64,000 nt of DNA, taken from positions 124,001 through 188,000 of the forward strand of contig NZ_JAAMPF010000018.1 in NCBI RefSeq assembly GCF_011074795.1, given 5' to 3'. This DNA is from Marinobacter salicampi. GTDB lineage: Bacteria; Pseudomonadota; Gammaproteobacteria; Pseudomonadales; Oleiphilaceae. The position numbers were made by a program, and so were the translations under genes. This document shows positions 8,224 to 16,321 of this stretch, piece by piece (the stretch's first letter is position 1; each line of letters opens with the position of its first letter). The notes under the pieces are model-generated. The model was not told where the DNA came from and did no database searches. It saw only the letters and a list, made by a program, of their open reading frames with translations.

Positions 8224-10485
8224 CTACTTGAGGCTGGTGAGGTCATCAAAGATGATGCCCCTGACCAGCAGGGCATGGAGTTCATCAGCGGGGATGGGCC
8301 TGCTGATCAGGTAGCCCTGGGCCAGGTCGCAGCGATGATTTTTCAAAAAGTTGAGCTGGGCTTCGGTTTCAATGCCTTCTGCCGCTACCTGAATGCCCAG
8401 GTTGTGGGCCAGGTTGATAACGGCACGTGTAATGACCGCATCGTCGTGACGCTCTGTGACACGGGTTATGAAGGAACGGTCGATTTTCAGCAGATCAACC
8501 GGAAAGTCCCGCAGATAGGCAAGTGATGAGTAGCCCACCCCGAAATCGTCGATCGCCAGGTGAATGCCTAGCTTGTTGAGCCGTGTCAGCTGGTTCAGGT
8601 TGCGCTCGAGGTTATCGATAAAGATTTCCTCGGTCAGCTCGACTTCCAGTCGATCGGGGGGCACACCAAACCGCTCCAGGGCCTGCTGGATATGATCCAC
8701 CAGATGATCGTCATCAAGCTCGCGCCCCGACAGGTTCACCGCAATGCGCAGGTGGGCCAGGGGGCCCTCACGCCACTCGGCGAGCTGTCGGCAAGCGGCG
8801 AGCACAACCCAGCGGCCAATGTCGGTAATCCGGCCACTTTCTTCCGCCAGGGGTATGAAGTCCATTGGGGGAATGAGGCCGCGAACCGGGTGCTGCCAAC
8901 GGATCAGTGCCTCGACACTGCCCACCTGCATGGTCGCCAGGTCCAGCTGGGGCTGAAAAAACAGGACGAACTCGTCTTTTGCCAGAGCAACGCTTATGTC
9001 GTTGTCCAGCTCCAGACGCATGACTTCCCGGTCCTGCATGCCTTCGGTGTAGAACTGATAGCTGTTACGTCCGTTTTCCTTGGCCCTGTACAGGGCAATG
9101 TCCGCGTTCCGAAGCAGCAGGTCGGCATCGAGCCCGCTTTGCGGAAACACAGCCACACCCATGGTCGCGGTAATGCTGTATTCCTGGCCCTGGACCATGA
9201 AGGGCTGCCCGAAGCACTGCTGCAACTGACCCAGCAGACCGATAACGTCGTCAAGGGCTTCAACCTGTTGCTGACAGATCATGAACTCGTCGCCGCCGGA
9301 ATAAGCCACCAGCACCCGCTCATCACTGAGGCTGTCGAGCCGCTGGGACACCGCCACCAGCAGCTCATCGCCAAACTGGTGCCCCAGGGAATCGTTGAGG
9401 GTCTGGAAACGCTCCAGGTCGATCATGATGAGTGCAACCTGGCGTAACTGACGGTCAGCCATTGTCAGCGTGTGGGCCAGGTCTTCCATAAAGAAACGGC
9501 GATTGGCCAGACCGGTCAGGGCATCGGTGGATTCAATCCGCACCAGGTCCTGCTGGACCGCTTCGCGGGTATAGATTTCCTGTTGCAGGTCGTTCTGAGT
9601 CCTGGTCAGCACCTGATTACGCTTCATGACCAGTTGCACCAGCAGGATGGCGAGACTCACCAGAAGTCCCATCAGCGCAATCGTCAGAAATGTGAACACC
9701 GGCCAGAGGCTCTGCTGCCGCTCTATCCAGCCGGTGGTGGGCGTGAGTTGCAAAGTCCAGTTGATCTCAGGTAACGGCAGGGCGACGCTCTGCCTGAATT
9801 CCTTTTCGGCCGGTTTTTGTGCCTCCAGTTGGTAAATGGGCCCAACCTTGTCCAGAACGTCAATATGGAAGTTTTTTCTGACGCGCGGTATGTTCAGGCT
9901 CTCCAGCAACTGCTCCATGTGAAACACCCCGGCAATGAAGCCCATGTTGGCTTCGGCCTGGCCGATAGGTTCGTAGATCACCAGGCCGGTACCCCCCTGT
10001 TTCAGAGTGATGACGCCCGAAACGTCCATGGCGCCGGTAAGGGCAGAGGTTTGCAGTGCCCGGCGCCGGCTATCGGAAAATGCGACGTTGTAGCCGATCA
10101 CTTCCTGGTTACCGGCCATGGGTTCGGCCCAGCGGATGATGAAATCAGAATCGATCCATTCCACCGCCTGGTAGGTGCCAAAGTGCTCCAGGTAGCGCCG
10201 GGCATCAGCGCGCCAGATCGCCTCAGGAAGGTCGGGCTGGGCCATTCGACGCGCAGCCATGCGGCGCAAGGCCAGGGTATGGGCATTGAAATCCTGCTGG
10301 AGTTCGCGGGCAAGGGTGGTGGCTTCAGCCTCGATGCTGCTGTCGAGCTGGGACTTCTCCTCCTGTTCTATGCCGTGTTTCAGCAGGCCGGCAACGACGA
10401 GAAACAGCAAAAAGACCAGCACCGGCAGAACAGGGCTCCAGAGGCTGCGCGTCAGCAAGCGGGTCGTCGAGGGTTTACTGTCCAC
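8224..10485 (-). CDS. CHASE-GGDEF-EAL membrane c-di-GMP enzyme
   Basis: This 753-residue protein has an N-terminal membrane helix (about residues 15-38), a periplasmic CHASE sensor domain (to about residue 245), a second helix (about 258-285), a coiled segment, a GGDEF domain with intact SGGDEF near residue 395, and an EAL domain with intact EALIRWQHP near residue 525 plus DDFGVGYSSL and KIDRSFI. Both catalytic signatures are complete, so it may make and degrade c-di-GMP, as set by the ligand seen by CHASE. Start is GTG at 10485, with CGGAG six bases upstream. It is followed upstream on the same strand by an HD-GYP gene 41 bases away, suggesting a shared c-di-GMP module. Confidence 0.93.
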   Translation of the reverse strand: MDSKPSTTRLLTRSLWSPVLPVLVFLLFLVVAGLLKHGIEQEEKSQLDSSIEAEATTLARELQQDFNAHTLALRRMAARRMAQPDLPEAIWRADARRYLEHFGTYQAVEWIDSDFIIRWAEPMAGNQEVIGYNVAFSDSRRRALQTSALTGAMDVSGVITLKQGGTGLVIYEPIGQAEANMGFIAGVFHMEQLLESLNIPRVRKNFHIDVLDKVGPIYQLEAQKPAEKEFRQSVALPLPEINWTLQLTPTTGWIERQQSLWPVFTFLTIALMGLLVSLAILLVQLVMKRNQVLTRTQNDLQQEIYTREAVQQDLVRIESTDALTGLANRRFFMEDLAHTLTMADRQLRQVALIMIDLERFQTLNDSLGHQFGDELLVAVSQRLDSLSDERVLVAYSGGDEFMICQQQVEALDDVIGLLGQLQQCFGQPFMVQGQEYSITATMGVAVFPQSGLDADLLLRNADIALYRAKENGRNSYQFYTEGMQDREVMRLELDNDISVALAKDEFVLFFQPQLDLATMQVGSVEALIRWQHPVRGLIPPMDFIPLAEESGRITDIGRWVVLAACRQLAEWREGPLAHLRIAVNLSGRELDDDHLVDHIQQALERFGVPPDRLEVELTEEIFIDNLERNLNQLTRLNKLGIHLAIDDFGVGYSSLAYLRDFPVDLLKIDRSFITRVTERHDDAVITRAVINLAHNLGIQVAAEGIETEAQLNFLKNHRCDLAQGYLISRPIPADELHALLVRGIIFDDLTSLK

Positions 10486-10526
10486 ATTGAACTCCGGTCG
10501 GGACTACTGGCGAAAAATGATACAGG

Positions 10527-11837
10527 TCAGGCTCCAGCAGCTCCGTGACCACTGACCGCCATAACCTGGCCAATACGCGCCCCCAGGGAAACGCCATGGG
10601 CCCCGTCGGCCAGTGGCTGTTTTATGGAGTAGGCCCGGCCTTCGGAATCAAGCGGGTTTTCGGCCAGGTCGATGATATAGGGGACCGTGCCCCGCTTATC
10701 GGCGCCCAGGATGATTTCCACCCGGGGCCGCAATTTCTTGCCCGGGTGAGCGGCAATGACCAGCGCCACTTCACCGGTGGAAAGCTCCACCAGTGTGCCA
10801 GCGGGGTAGATGCCCACCATGCGGATAAAGGCTTCGATCATGTTAGCGTCGAACTGCTCGCCACGGCCACGGTAGAGCTCCCTCATGGCTTCCGATGATG
10901 GGATGCCTTCCCGGTAGCAGCGGTCACTGGTCATGGCATCGAAGGCGTCGACAATCGCGACAATGCGCGCAAATCGGCTGATCTGCCATTCGTCCAGTCG
11001 GTGGGGGTAGCCCTTGCCATCAATGCGCTCGTGATGGTGTCGGGTCACGTCGGCGACAATAGGTTCCAGCTGATGGTGGGATTGCAGCAACTGATACCCG
11101 AACTCGGTATGCCGCTGCATCTCGGCCATCTCATCTGCGGTCAGGGGTCCGGGCTTGTTGAGTATCCCGGCCGGTACTTTCAGTTTGCCAATATCATGCA
11201 GTAGGCCGCACAGGCCGATAACTTGAAGATCTTCCTGGGGCATGCCGAGAAAGCGGCCGAAGGCGATGGCGTAAATGGCGACCCTCAGGCAGTGCTCGGC
11301 CGTATAGGCGTCCTGGGATTTGATCCGGGCCATCCAGAACATGGCATTGGCGTTGCTCTGGATGCTCTGGACACAGTTATGAATAAGCGGCTTGGCGTCA
11401 CTAAAATCAAGTTCGCGGTCGGCCTCAATGTCGGACAGTATGCGGTCGACAAAATCCTGGGTCTGGCCATAGGCGGCTTTGGCCTTGGGAAGCTCCTGCT
11501 TCAGGGAGCGCAGTTCAGGCAGTGGCTGGTTCACTTTGCGGTTCAGCGCTTCCAGACGCTCGTCAATGATGGCCAGGCGCTTTGGATCCCCCTCCACCAG
11601 GACCCAGTGGCAATAATGCCGCAGGGTCTGTATCTGATCGGGAGTGTCCACCACAAAGCCCTGGAAGAGCAGGGGCACTTCAGTCCAGGGACGGTCCAGC
11701 TTGATGATTCGCATGCCGATTTCCACCATATCCACAGGCAGGCGGGTACGGGGAATGGCCGTGTCCATCATGGCGGGATCCGGCCGTTTCTGGAAACGCC
11801 GGGCGGCTGGTTTGGCAGTTTTACGTCGAAACAACAT
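10527..11837 (-). CDS. DUF3391 / HD-GYP c-di-GMP phosphodiesterase
   Basis: The protein, about 436 residues, has an N-terminal DUF3391 domain (from IPRTRLPVDMVEIGMRI) and a C-terminal HD-GYP phosphodiesterase domain. The metal-site HD is in GLLHDIGKLKVP and the GYP signature in HHERIDGKGYPHRL. Such enzymes hydrolyse c-di-GMP to pGpG or GMP in the cytoplasm. The start is uncertain: ATG at 11837, GTG at 11846 and ATG near 11771 are all possible and none has a strong ribosome-binding site. The gene precedes the CHASE-GGDEF-EAL gene by about 41 bases in the same direction, so the two are probably co-transcribed. Confidence 0.92.
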   Translation of the reverse strand: MLFRRKTAKPAARRFQKRPDPAMMDTAIPRTRLPVDMVEIGMRIIKLDRPWTEVPLLFQGFVVDTPDQIQTLRHYCHWVLVEGDPKRLAIIDERLEALNRKVNQPLPELRSLKQELPKAKAAYGQTQDFVDRILSDIEADRELDFSDAKPLIHNCVQSIQSNANAMFWMARIKSQDAYTAEHCLRVAIYAIAFGRFLGMPQEDLQVIGLCGLLHDIGKLKVPAGILNKPGPLTADEMAEMQRHTEFGYQLLQSHHQLEPIVADVTRHHHERIDGKGYPHRLDEWQISRFARIVAIVDAFDAMTSDRCYREGIPSSEAMRELYRGRGEQFDANMIEAFIRMVGIYPAGTLVELSTGEVALVIAAHPGKKLRPRVEIILGADKRGTVPYIIDLAENPLDSEGRAYSIKQPLADGAHGVSLGARIGQVMAVSGHGAAGA

Positions 11838-12223
11838 GGGCGTCACTGGATGCAGGTTACTTCCTATTATGACAGAACCGGAAAACTTCGCACCCTGTGA
11901 ACGTATGACTTATGTTAAAGCTCTGTTTTTTGGGCGCTAAAAGGGCAAATGGCTCCAGGAAGACGCCACGCAAAAGACAGAAATCACAAAGAAAATCTTG
12001 CTAAATGACCGAATGGGCTCTCTCATGAAACACCTCCGTATGTGGACGATTTTCGTTCCCTTGGAAGGAGGTAGTACGCAAATTCAGTTCCGTATCTGAT
12101 AAAACTGCGCGTTTATCGAAGGTTGCCCATCATCCCTGAGACATTTCCTGAAGCCCCATCAGGAGAAAGTGTAAGGTAAGGTGACATTATCGCTGAGGGC
12201 GTCAGGTAGAGTAGCGCCTGCTT
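11838..12223. other. 386-bp spacer between HD-GYP gene and CoA-binding gene
   Basis: This stretch is visibly richer in A and T than its neighbours. It holds one credible short reading frame, at 11937-12026 on the minus strand, and presumably the promoter of the HD-GYP gene. I see no strong terminator, tRNA or repeat. Confidence 0.5.
11937..12026 (-). CDS. possible 29-residue hydrophobic peptide with strong ribosome-binding site
   Basis: ATG at 12026 opens a frame of 29 codons ending in TAG at 11937. GGAGGTG stands six bases upstream, as good a ribosome-binding site as any in the window. The peptide starts with MREPIRSFSKIFFVIS: a basic head and then a hydrophobic run (IFFVISVFCVASSW), like a small membrane peptide or bare signal sequence. 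Nothing else codes at this spot. I do not recognise it. It could be a leader peptide for the HD-GYP gene about 100 bases downstream, a free small protein, or chance. Confidence 0.4.
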   Translation of the reverse strand: MREPIRSFSKIFFVISVFCVASSWSHLPF

Positions 12224-12664
12224 TCAGCAATCCCCCCTGGGGATGAGGGGCACGCCCAGCCTTGGTATCTCCGTTTTGGGGCAGCGATCCATGACCACGG
12301 ATAAACCGGCTTCTTCGGCCCGGTTTGCCGCTTCCTCATCAATAACCCCGCGCTGCAGCCAGACTACCGGAATCCCGGCAGCAATCACGGCGTCCACTAC
12401 AGGTCCGACGCGCTCCGGGTTGATAAAGAGGTCTGCCATATCCACCCCCTTGGGCAGGGACTGAACGTCCGGGTATACCTGTTCGCCTAGCAGTGTCTGG
12501 CCTGCCAGCCGGCGGTTGACCGGAATGACACGGTAGCCGCGTCCCTGCAGGTACGCCATGACCTCGTGGCTGGGGCGATGGATCTTCTCGCTCGCGCCTA
12601 CCAGGGCTATGGTCCGGGCCGACTCAAGGATGGTGCGCAACTGCTCGGGATTGCTCTGGGGCAT
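12224..12664 (-). CDS. CoA-binding domain protein (YccU-like)
   Basis: This 146-residue protein is a single Rossmann-like CoA-binding domain. The glycine-rich nucleotide loop appears at IALVGASEKIHRPSHEVMAYL, followed by GYRVIPVNRR and the conserved VYPDVQSLP and DMADLFINPERV segments, then VVWLQRGVID and a cysteine near the end (VMDRCPKTE). These features match the YccU family, small stand-alone relatives of succinyl-CoA synthetase domains. The biochemical role of the family is not firmly known. Start ATG at 12664 follows an AGG. It is 26 bases downstream of folE on the same strand, so the two may be co-transcribed. Confidence 0.88.
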   Translation of the reverse strand: MPQSNPEQLRTILESARTIALVGASEKIHRPSHEVMAYLQGRGYRVIPVNRRLAGQTLLGEQVYPDVQSLPKGVDMADLFINPERVGPVVDAVIAAGIPVVWLQRGVIDEEAANRAEEAGLSVVMDRCPKTEIPRLGVPLIPRGDC

Positions 12665-12690
12665 GGTGCTCTACCTGGGAAAGGTGAATC

Positions 12691-13257
12691 CTAGTGCTTC
12701 TGGATCAGTGTGAGAAACTCGGTCCGGGTGGCCTGGGATTGCCGGAAGGAGCCGAGCATGACCGAGGTCTTCATCAGCGAGTTCTGCTTTTCCACTCCCC
12801 GCATCATCATGCACATGTGCTGGGCCTCTATGACAACGGCCACACCTTTGGCGTTAGTTACGCTTTCGACCGCGGTGGCAATTTCCCGGGTCAGATTTTC
12901 CTGGATCTGCAGGCGTCGGGCATACATATCAACGATGCGAGCGAACTTGGACAGACCCAGAACCCTGCCCTGGGGTATATAGGCGATATGACACTTGCCA
13001 ATAAACGGCAGCAGGTGATGTTCACACAGACTGTAAAGCTCAATGTCCTGAATAATGACCATCTCGTCCATCTGGGACTCGAAAATAGCGCCGTTCACCA
13101 GATCCTCGAGATTCTGGGCATAGCCTTTGGTAAGGAACTGCATCGCCTTGGCAGCCCGTTCCGGCGTATTCTGAAGCCCTTCACGCTCCGGGTTCTCGCC
13201 GAGGTTGGCGATAATTTCCCGGTAATGCCCGGTGAGCAGGTTGAGCTTGTCAGTCAT
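12691..13257 (-). CDS. folE: GTP cyclohydrolase I
   Basis: This 188-residue enzyme converts GTP to dihydroneopterin triphosphate, the first step of folate and queuosine-precursor synthesis. The zinc-binding region is visible as [13 protein letters not shown] and the second Cys in [11 protein letters not shown]. The substrate-binding [13 protein letters not shown] segment also fits. Length matches type IA enzymes. It precedes a CoA-binding protein gene by 26 bases. The upstream 180 bases, shared with the divergent hydrolase gene at 13440, must hold the promoter; I see no distinctive operator there. Confidence 0.95.
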   Translation of the reverse strand: MTDKLNLLTGHYREIIANLGENPEREGLQNTPERAAKAMQFLTKGYAQNLEDLVNGAIFESQMDEMVIIQDIELYSLCEHHLLPFIGKCHIAYIPQGRVLGLSKFARIVDMYARRLQIQENLTREIATAVESVTNAKGVAVVIEAQHMCMMMRGVEKQNSLMKTSVMLGSFRQSQATRTEFLTLIQKH

Positions 13258-13439
13258 GTCGTTGTCCAGTTCCCGTGATTGATTAAAACAACTGTAAAGA
13301 ATTCGCGGCGCAGAGTAGCAAGTTCTGCTGGTTCACACATTCCTGAATGCCGTCAAAGGGTTCTGGTTTAGCACCCGCCTTTGATTTAAAGTTCAGGAGC
13401 GAAATCTTGCAAGCCCCCAGGAGAAGGCAGAGACAACCC

Positions 13440-14357
13440 ATGGAGCGAGTCGTTCCCCACTATGGCGGAAAAACCGTAGCCGGTACCGCGCTGTCCCCGG
13501 AACAATGGCAGAACGATGGCAAGTGGTTCAACTACGGCAACCATGCCATTTTCAGCCGCATCATGGGCGAGGGCGAGCCGCTGGTGCTGCTTCACGGCTT
13601 TCCTACTGCAAGCTGGGACTACAGCCTTCTCTGGCCATTGTTCAACCTTCACAAATACCGGCTACTGACCCTGGACATGCTGGGTTTTGGCTTTTCTGAC
13701 AAGCCCGTTAACTATGCCTACAGTATCGAAGATCAGGCGGATCTCCAGCAAGGCTGGATAGAGGCCCTGTGTCTGAAAAACGTTCACCTCCTGGCCCATG
13801 ACTACGGCTGCAGCGTCGCCCAGGAACTGCTGGCCCGGGAGCAGGAAGGTTTGCTACGTTTCCGGATCGCCAGTGTGTGTTTTCTCAACGGTGCCCTGTT
13901 TCCGGAAGTACATCGCCCCATGATGATTCAACGCCTGTTATCGAGTCCCATCGGTGGCCTATTGAGTCGCGGACTCACCCGCAGCGTGTTCGATGCCAAT
14001 TTCTGCCGTCTGTTTTCTGCCGAACGTCGGCCAAGCCAGCAGGAACTCGATAACTTCTGGCAGCTGCTGACCTACAATAACGGCCGGGGCGTCCTGCACC
14101 GCCTCATACACTACATGGAGGAGCGCCGTTGTCATCGCAACCGGTGGGTGCAGGCCCTGCAGTCAGCGCAACAGCCGATGCGGCTGGTTTCCGGTACCGC
14201 TGACCCGGTCTCCGGGGCAGCCATGGCCCTGCGATACCGGGAACTGGTGCCGTCCCCCGACGTAGTGAGTCTGCGCGGGGTAGGCCATTATCCCCATTAT
14301 GAAAGCCCGGCGGAAGTCTTCCGGGCCTTTCGTGAATTCCACCAGAGCTTTACCTGA
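13440..14357 (+). CDS. alpha/beta hydrolase resembling eukaryotic MEST/PEG1
   Basis: This protein of about 305 residues is an alpha/beta-fold hydrolase of the haloalkane-dehalogenase / epoxide-hydrolase branch. It has the oxyanion segment LHGFPTASWDYS, the strand DMLGFGFSDKP and the nucleophile elbow AHDYGCSVAQELL, with Asp as the likely nucleophile. The final His lies in GVGHYPHYE. From memory, the run after the elbow (FLNGALFPEVHRPMMIQ) closely matches the vertebrate imprinted protein MEST, whose substrate is unknown. Start ATG at 13440 is preferred for homology; a TTG at 13407 has a better-placed AGGAG and is an alternative. It is convergent with a TetR gene. Confidence 0.85.
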   Translation: MERVVPHYGGKTVAGTALSPEQWQNDGKWFNYGNHAIFSRIMGEGEPLVLLHGFPTASWDYSLLWPLFNLHKYRLLTLDMLGFGFSDKPVNYAYSIEDQADLQQGWIEALCLKNVHLLAHDYGCSVAQELLAREQEGLLRFRIASVCFLNGALFPEVHRPMMIQRLLSSPIGGLLSRGLTRSVFDANFCRLFSAERRPSQQELDNFWQLLTYNNGRGVLHRLIHYMEERRCHRNRWVQALQSAQQPMRLVSGTADPVSGAAMALRYRELVPSPDVVSLRGVGHYPHYESPAEVFRAFREFHQSFT

Positions 14358-14387
14358 GCCCGCGGCCTAAAGGCGGTGGTCGGGCTC
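14356..14387 (+). terminator. possible terminator hairpin after MEST-like hydrolase gene
   Basis: GAGCCCG at 14356-14362 pairs with CGGGCTC at 14381-14387, beginning at the stop codon of the hydrolase gene. There is only a weak pyrimidine tail, so this may be an inefficient or non-canonical terminator between convergent genes. Confidence 0.35.
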
Positions 14388-14422
14388 CGGGCTTCCGCTT
14401 TCTGTCCAGAGCGCTGGGCTTA

Positions 14423-15067
14423 TCAGGGCCGCCCTTGCTGGAACGCCAGCCCGCCAACTACGTAATCCACGAATTCGTTAAACAGGGTGGTGTCGTCGGG
14501 CCGGATATTCCCAAAAGGAGTATTGGCGAGCATCTCTATTTCGGTAGCGCCATGGATCAGGTTTACGAAAGTGAAGGCGAGACGGATGCGTAAGCTACTG
14601 CGCGGCACACCAGGCAAGATCCGATGAAGCTGGGCCTCGATCCGCTCTATTTCAAAACGGAAGTGGCGGTTTAGCAGGAGCATCACCTCCTGGGTATTGT
14701 CGGCATGAAGATGGGCCATGAACCGTAACGCCGATGTGCCCCAAGGCAGCGATGGCGTGCTCAGCTGGAGGTAGGGAAGCGCGAATGACCGCACCACATC
14801 CCTTATTGAGGGCGCCTCGGCAGCTTCAACCCGGTTGATGCAGCTTTCGAACCGGGGCCGAAGGTGATCAGTGATCAGAGTCAGCACCGCCTCGATAAGG
14901 CCAAGCCGGTTGCCGAAATGGTAATGGGCGGCGGAGGAATTGCGCGTGCCCGACTCAGAGCTGATGGTCCTGAGCGACACCCCTTTCAGACCGCGCTCGG
15001 CGTAGAGTCTCAATGCGCAAAGCAGAAGTTTCTGGCGAGTTGACGTGCCGTTGCTGGGTGCGGCCAT
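14423..15067 (-). CDS. TetR-family transcriptional regulator
   Basis: This 214-residue repressor-type protein has a TetR helix-turn-helix N-terminus (RQKLLLCALRLYAERGLKGVSLRTISSE…SAAHYHFGNRLGLIEAVL, residues about 10-60) and a helical ligand domain. Instead of the usual YYHF the motif is AHYHF. The gene is divergent from a patatin-like phospholipase gene with 121 bp between starts, and TetR proteins often control a divergent neighbour, so the patatin is its likely target. No clear palindromic operator stands out in the shared spacer. The ligand may be a lipid or acyl-CoA, judged only from the neighbour. Confidence 0.88.
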   Translation of the reverse strand: MAAPSNGTSTRQKLLLCALRLYAERGLKGVSLRTISSESGTRNSSAAHYHFGNRLGLIEAVLTLITDHLRPRFESCINRVEAAEAPSIRDVVRSFALPYLQLSTPSLPWGTSALRFMAHLHADNTQEVMLLLNRHFRFEIERIEAQLHRILPGVPRSSLRIRLAFTFVNLIHGATEIEMLANTPFGNIRPDDTTLFNEFVDYVVGGLAFQQGRP

Positions 15068-15188
15068 AAACCGGGCTCAGGGACAGTTTGCCATAGTATA
15101 CCTGAAGCCAAGGCTGATGGTTGCCATGGCCTGCCTGTGGTTTGGGGCATCGGACTTCGGTAAAATTCCGCTATTTCCAGGTGCCTCT

Positions 15189-16280
15189 ATGACTGCAATT
15201 CATGCTCGCCCGCCAGCCCTGACCATCCGCGCCGGGCGCCGAGCCATACAAAAAATAAGGACGAACGGTCTGAATGCCGCGGACGTGCACGTGGTGCCTG
15301 GCGCCGCCGGAGGTCCCAAGGCCCTGGGTATCTCTGGTCTGGACAAGGCGATTTTTGGTGACTGGCTGCCGGGCGCACCCCAGGAACGTGCGCTGATCGG
15401 TTCATCGATAGGAAGCTGGCGGTTTGCGGCGGTTGCCTCCGGTGATCCCAGGGCCCAACTTGCACGTCTGGCTGAGCTTTACACCTCCCAGAGGTTTGCC
15501 AAGGGCGTCAGCCCCGCTGAGGTTACCCGCAAGAGCATGCTGTTCCTAGACACCCTGCTGGCAGGAAAGGAAGAGGCCATCCTTTCGCACCCCCATTACC
15601 GGCTCAGCATTATGGTGGTTCGTAGCCGGGGCATGCTTGAGCAGGACAGCAGGGGCAGGCTTTCACTGGGGCTGATGAATGCCATAAGCGCCAATATGGT
15701 GAGCAGGAGGCATCTTAGCCGTTTTATGGAGCGCGGCATCATCCATGACAGCCGCCTCAGGACGCCCCTTTCCCAGTTGATGGATTTCACCAGCCACCAT
15801 GTCGCCCTCAACCGTGAGAATCTGATGCCGGCCTTGCTGGCTTCGGCATCCATCCCATTGGTGATGTCCGGCGTCCGCAACATACCCGGTGCACCGGATG
15901 GCCTCTACCGGGATGGAGGCCTGCTGGACTACCACCTGGATCTGCCCTACGAGCAGCCGGGCATTGTGCTCTATCCCCACTTTACCGATTGCATTATCCC
16001 CGGCTGGTTCGACAAAACACTGCCCTGGCGCAGAGGCAATGAAACCGGGCTGCAGGACGTTGTACTGATCGCGCCCTCCCGGCAGTACCTGGCCAGTCTG
16101 CCTGACCGCAAGTTACCGGACCGCAAGGACTTTGAGCGCTATATGAACGATGACGCCGGGCGAGAGAAAGCCTGGCAGATCGCCATTGCTGAAAGTGATC
16201 GCCTCGGTGACGAGTTTCTGGAGCTTACAGAGTCGGGGCGTATCGCCGACGTGGTACGGCCACTGCACGGTCGCGGCTAA
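15189..16280 (+). CDS. patatin-like phospholipase
   Basis: This 363-residue protein has the patatin serine-hydrolase dyad. The G-x-S-x-G elbow is GSSIGSW (about residues 70-76), following an oxyanion-type GAAGGPK, and the aspartate box is DGG (YRDGGLLDY, near residue 242). There is no signal peptide, so it probably acts in the cytosol or at the inner face of the membrane on acyl-lipid esters. ATG at 15189, with AGGTG a few bases upstream, is preferred; upstream in-frame codons would overlap the divergent TetR gene. The substrate is not readable. Pairing with a TetR regulator suggests control by lipid state. Confidence 0.87.
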   Translation: MTAIHARPPALTIRAGRRAIQKIRTNGLNAADVHVVPGAAGGPKALGISGLDKAIFGDWLPGAPQERALIGSSIGSWRFAAVASGDPRAQLARLAELYTSQRFAKGVSPAEVTRKSMLFLDTLLAGKEEAILSHPHYRLSIMVVRSRGMLEQDSRGRLSLGLMNAISANMVSRRHLSRFMERGIIHDSRLRTPLSQLMDFTSHHVALNRENLMPALLASASIPLVMSGVRNIPGAPDGLYRDGGLLDYHLDLPYEQPGIVLYPHFTDCIIPGWFDKTLPWRRGNETGLQDVVLIAPSRQYLASLPDRKLPDRKDFERYMNDDAGREKAWQIAIAESDRLGDEFLELTESGRIADVVRPLHGRG

Positions 16281-16321
16281 CTTCAGGTGAGGCCAGGCAG
16301 AGGCTCCGGCAGCGGGGGGAG

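Noticed and set aside
12063-12074. AAGGAGG-like sequence on the plus strand
   Set aside because: It looks like a strong ribosome-binding site, but no ATG, GTG or TTG follows at a usable distance.
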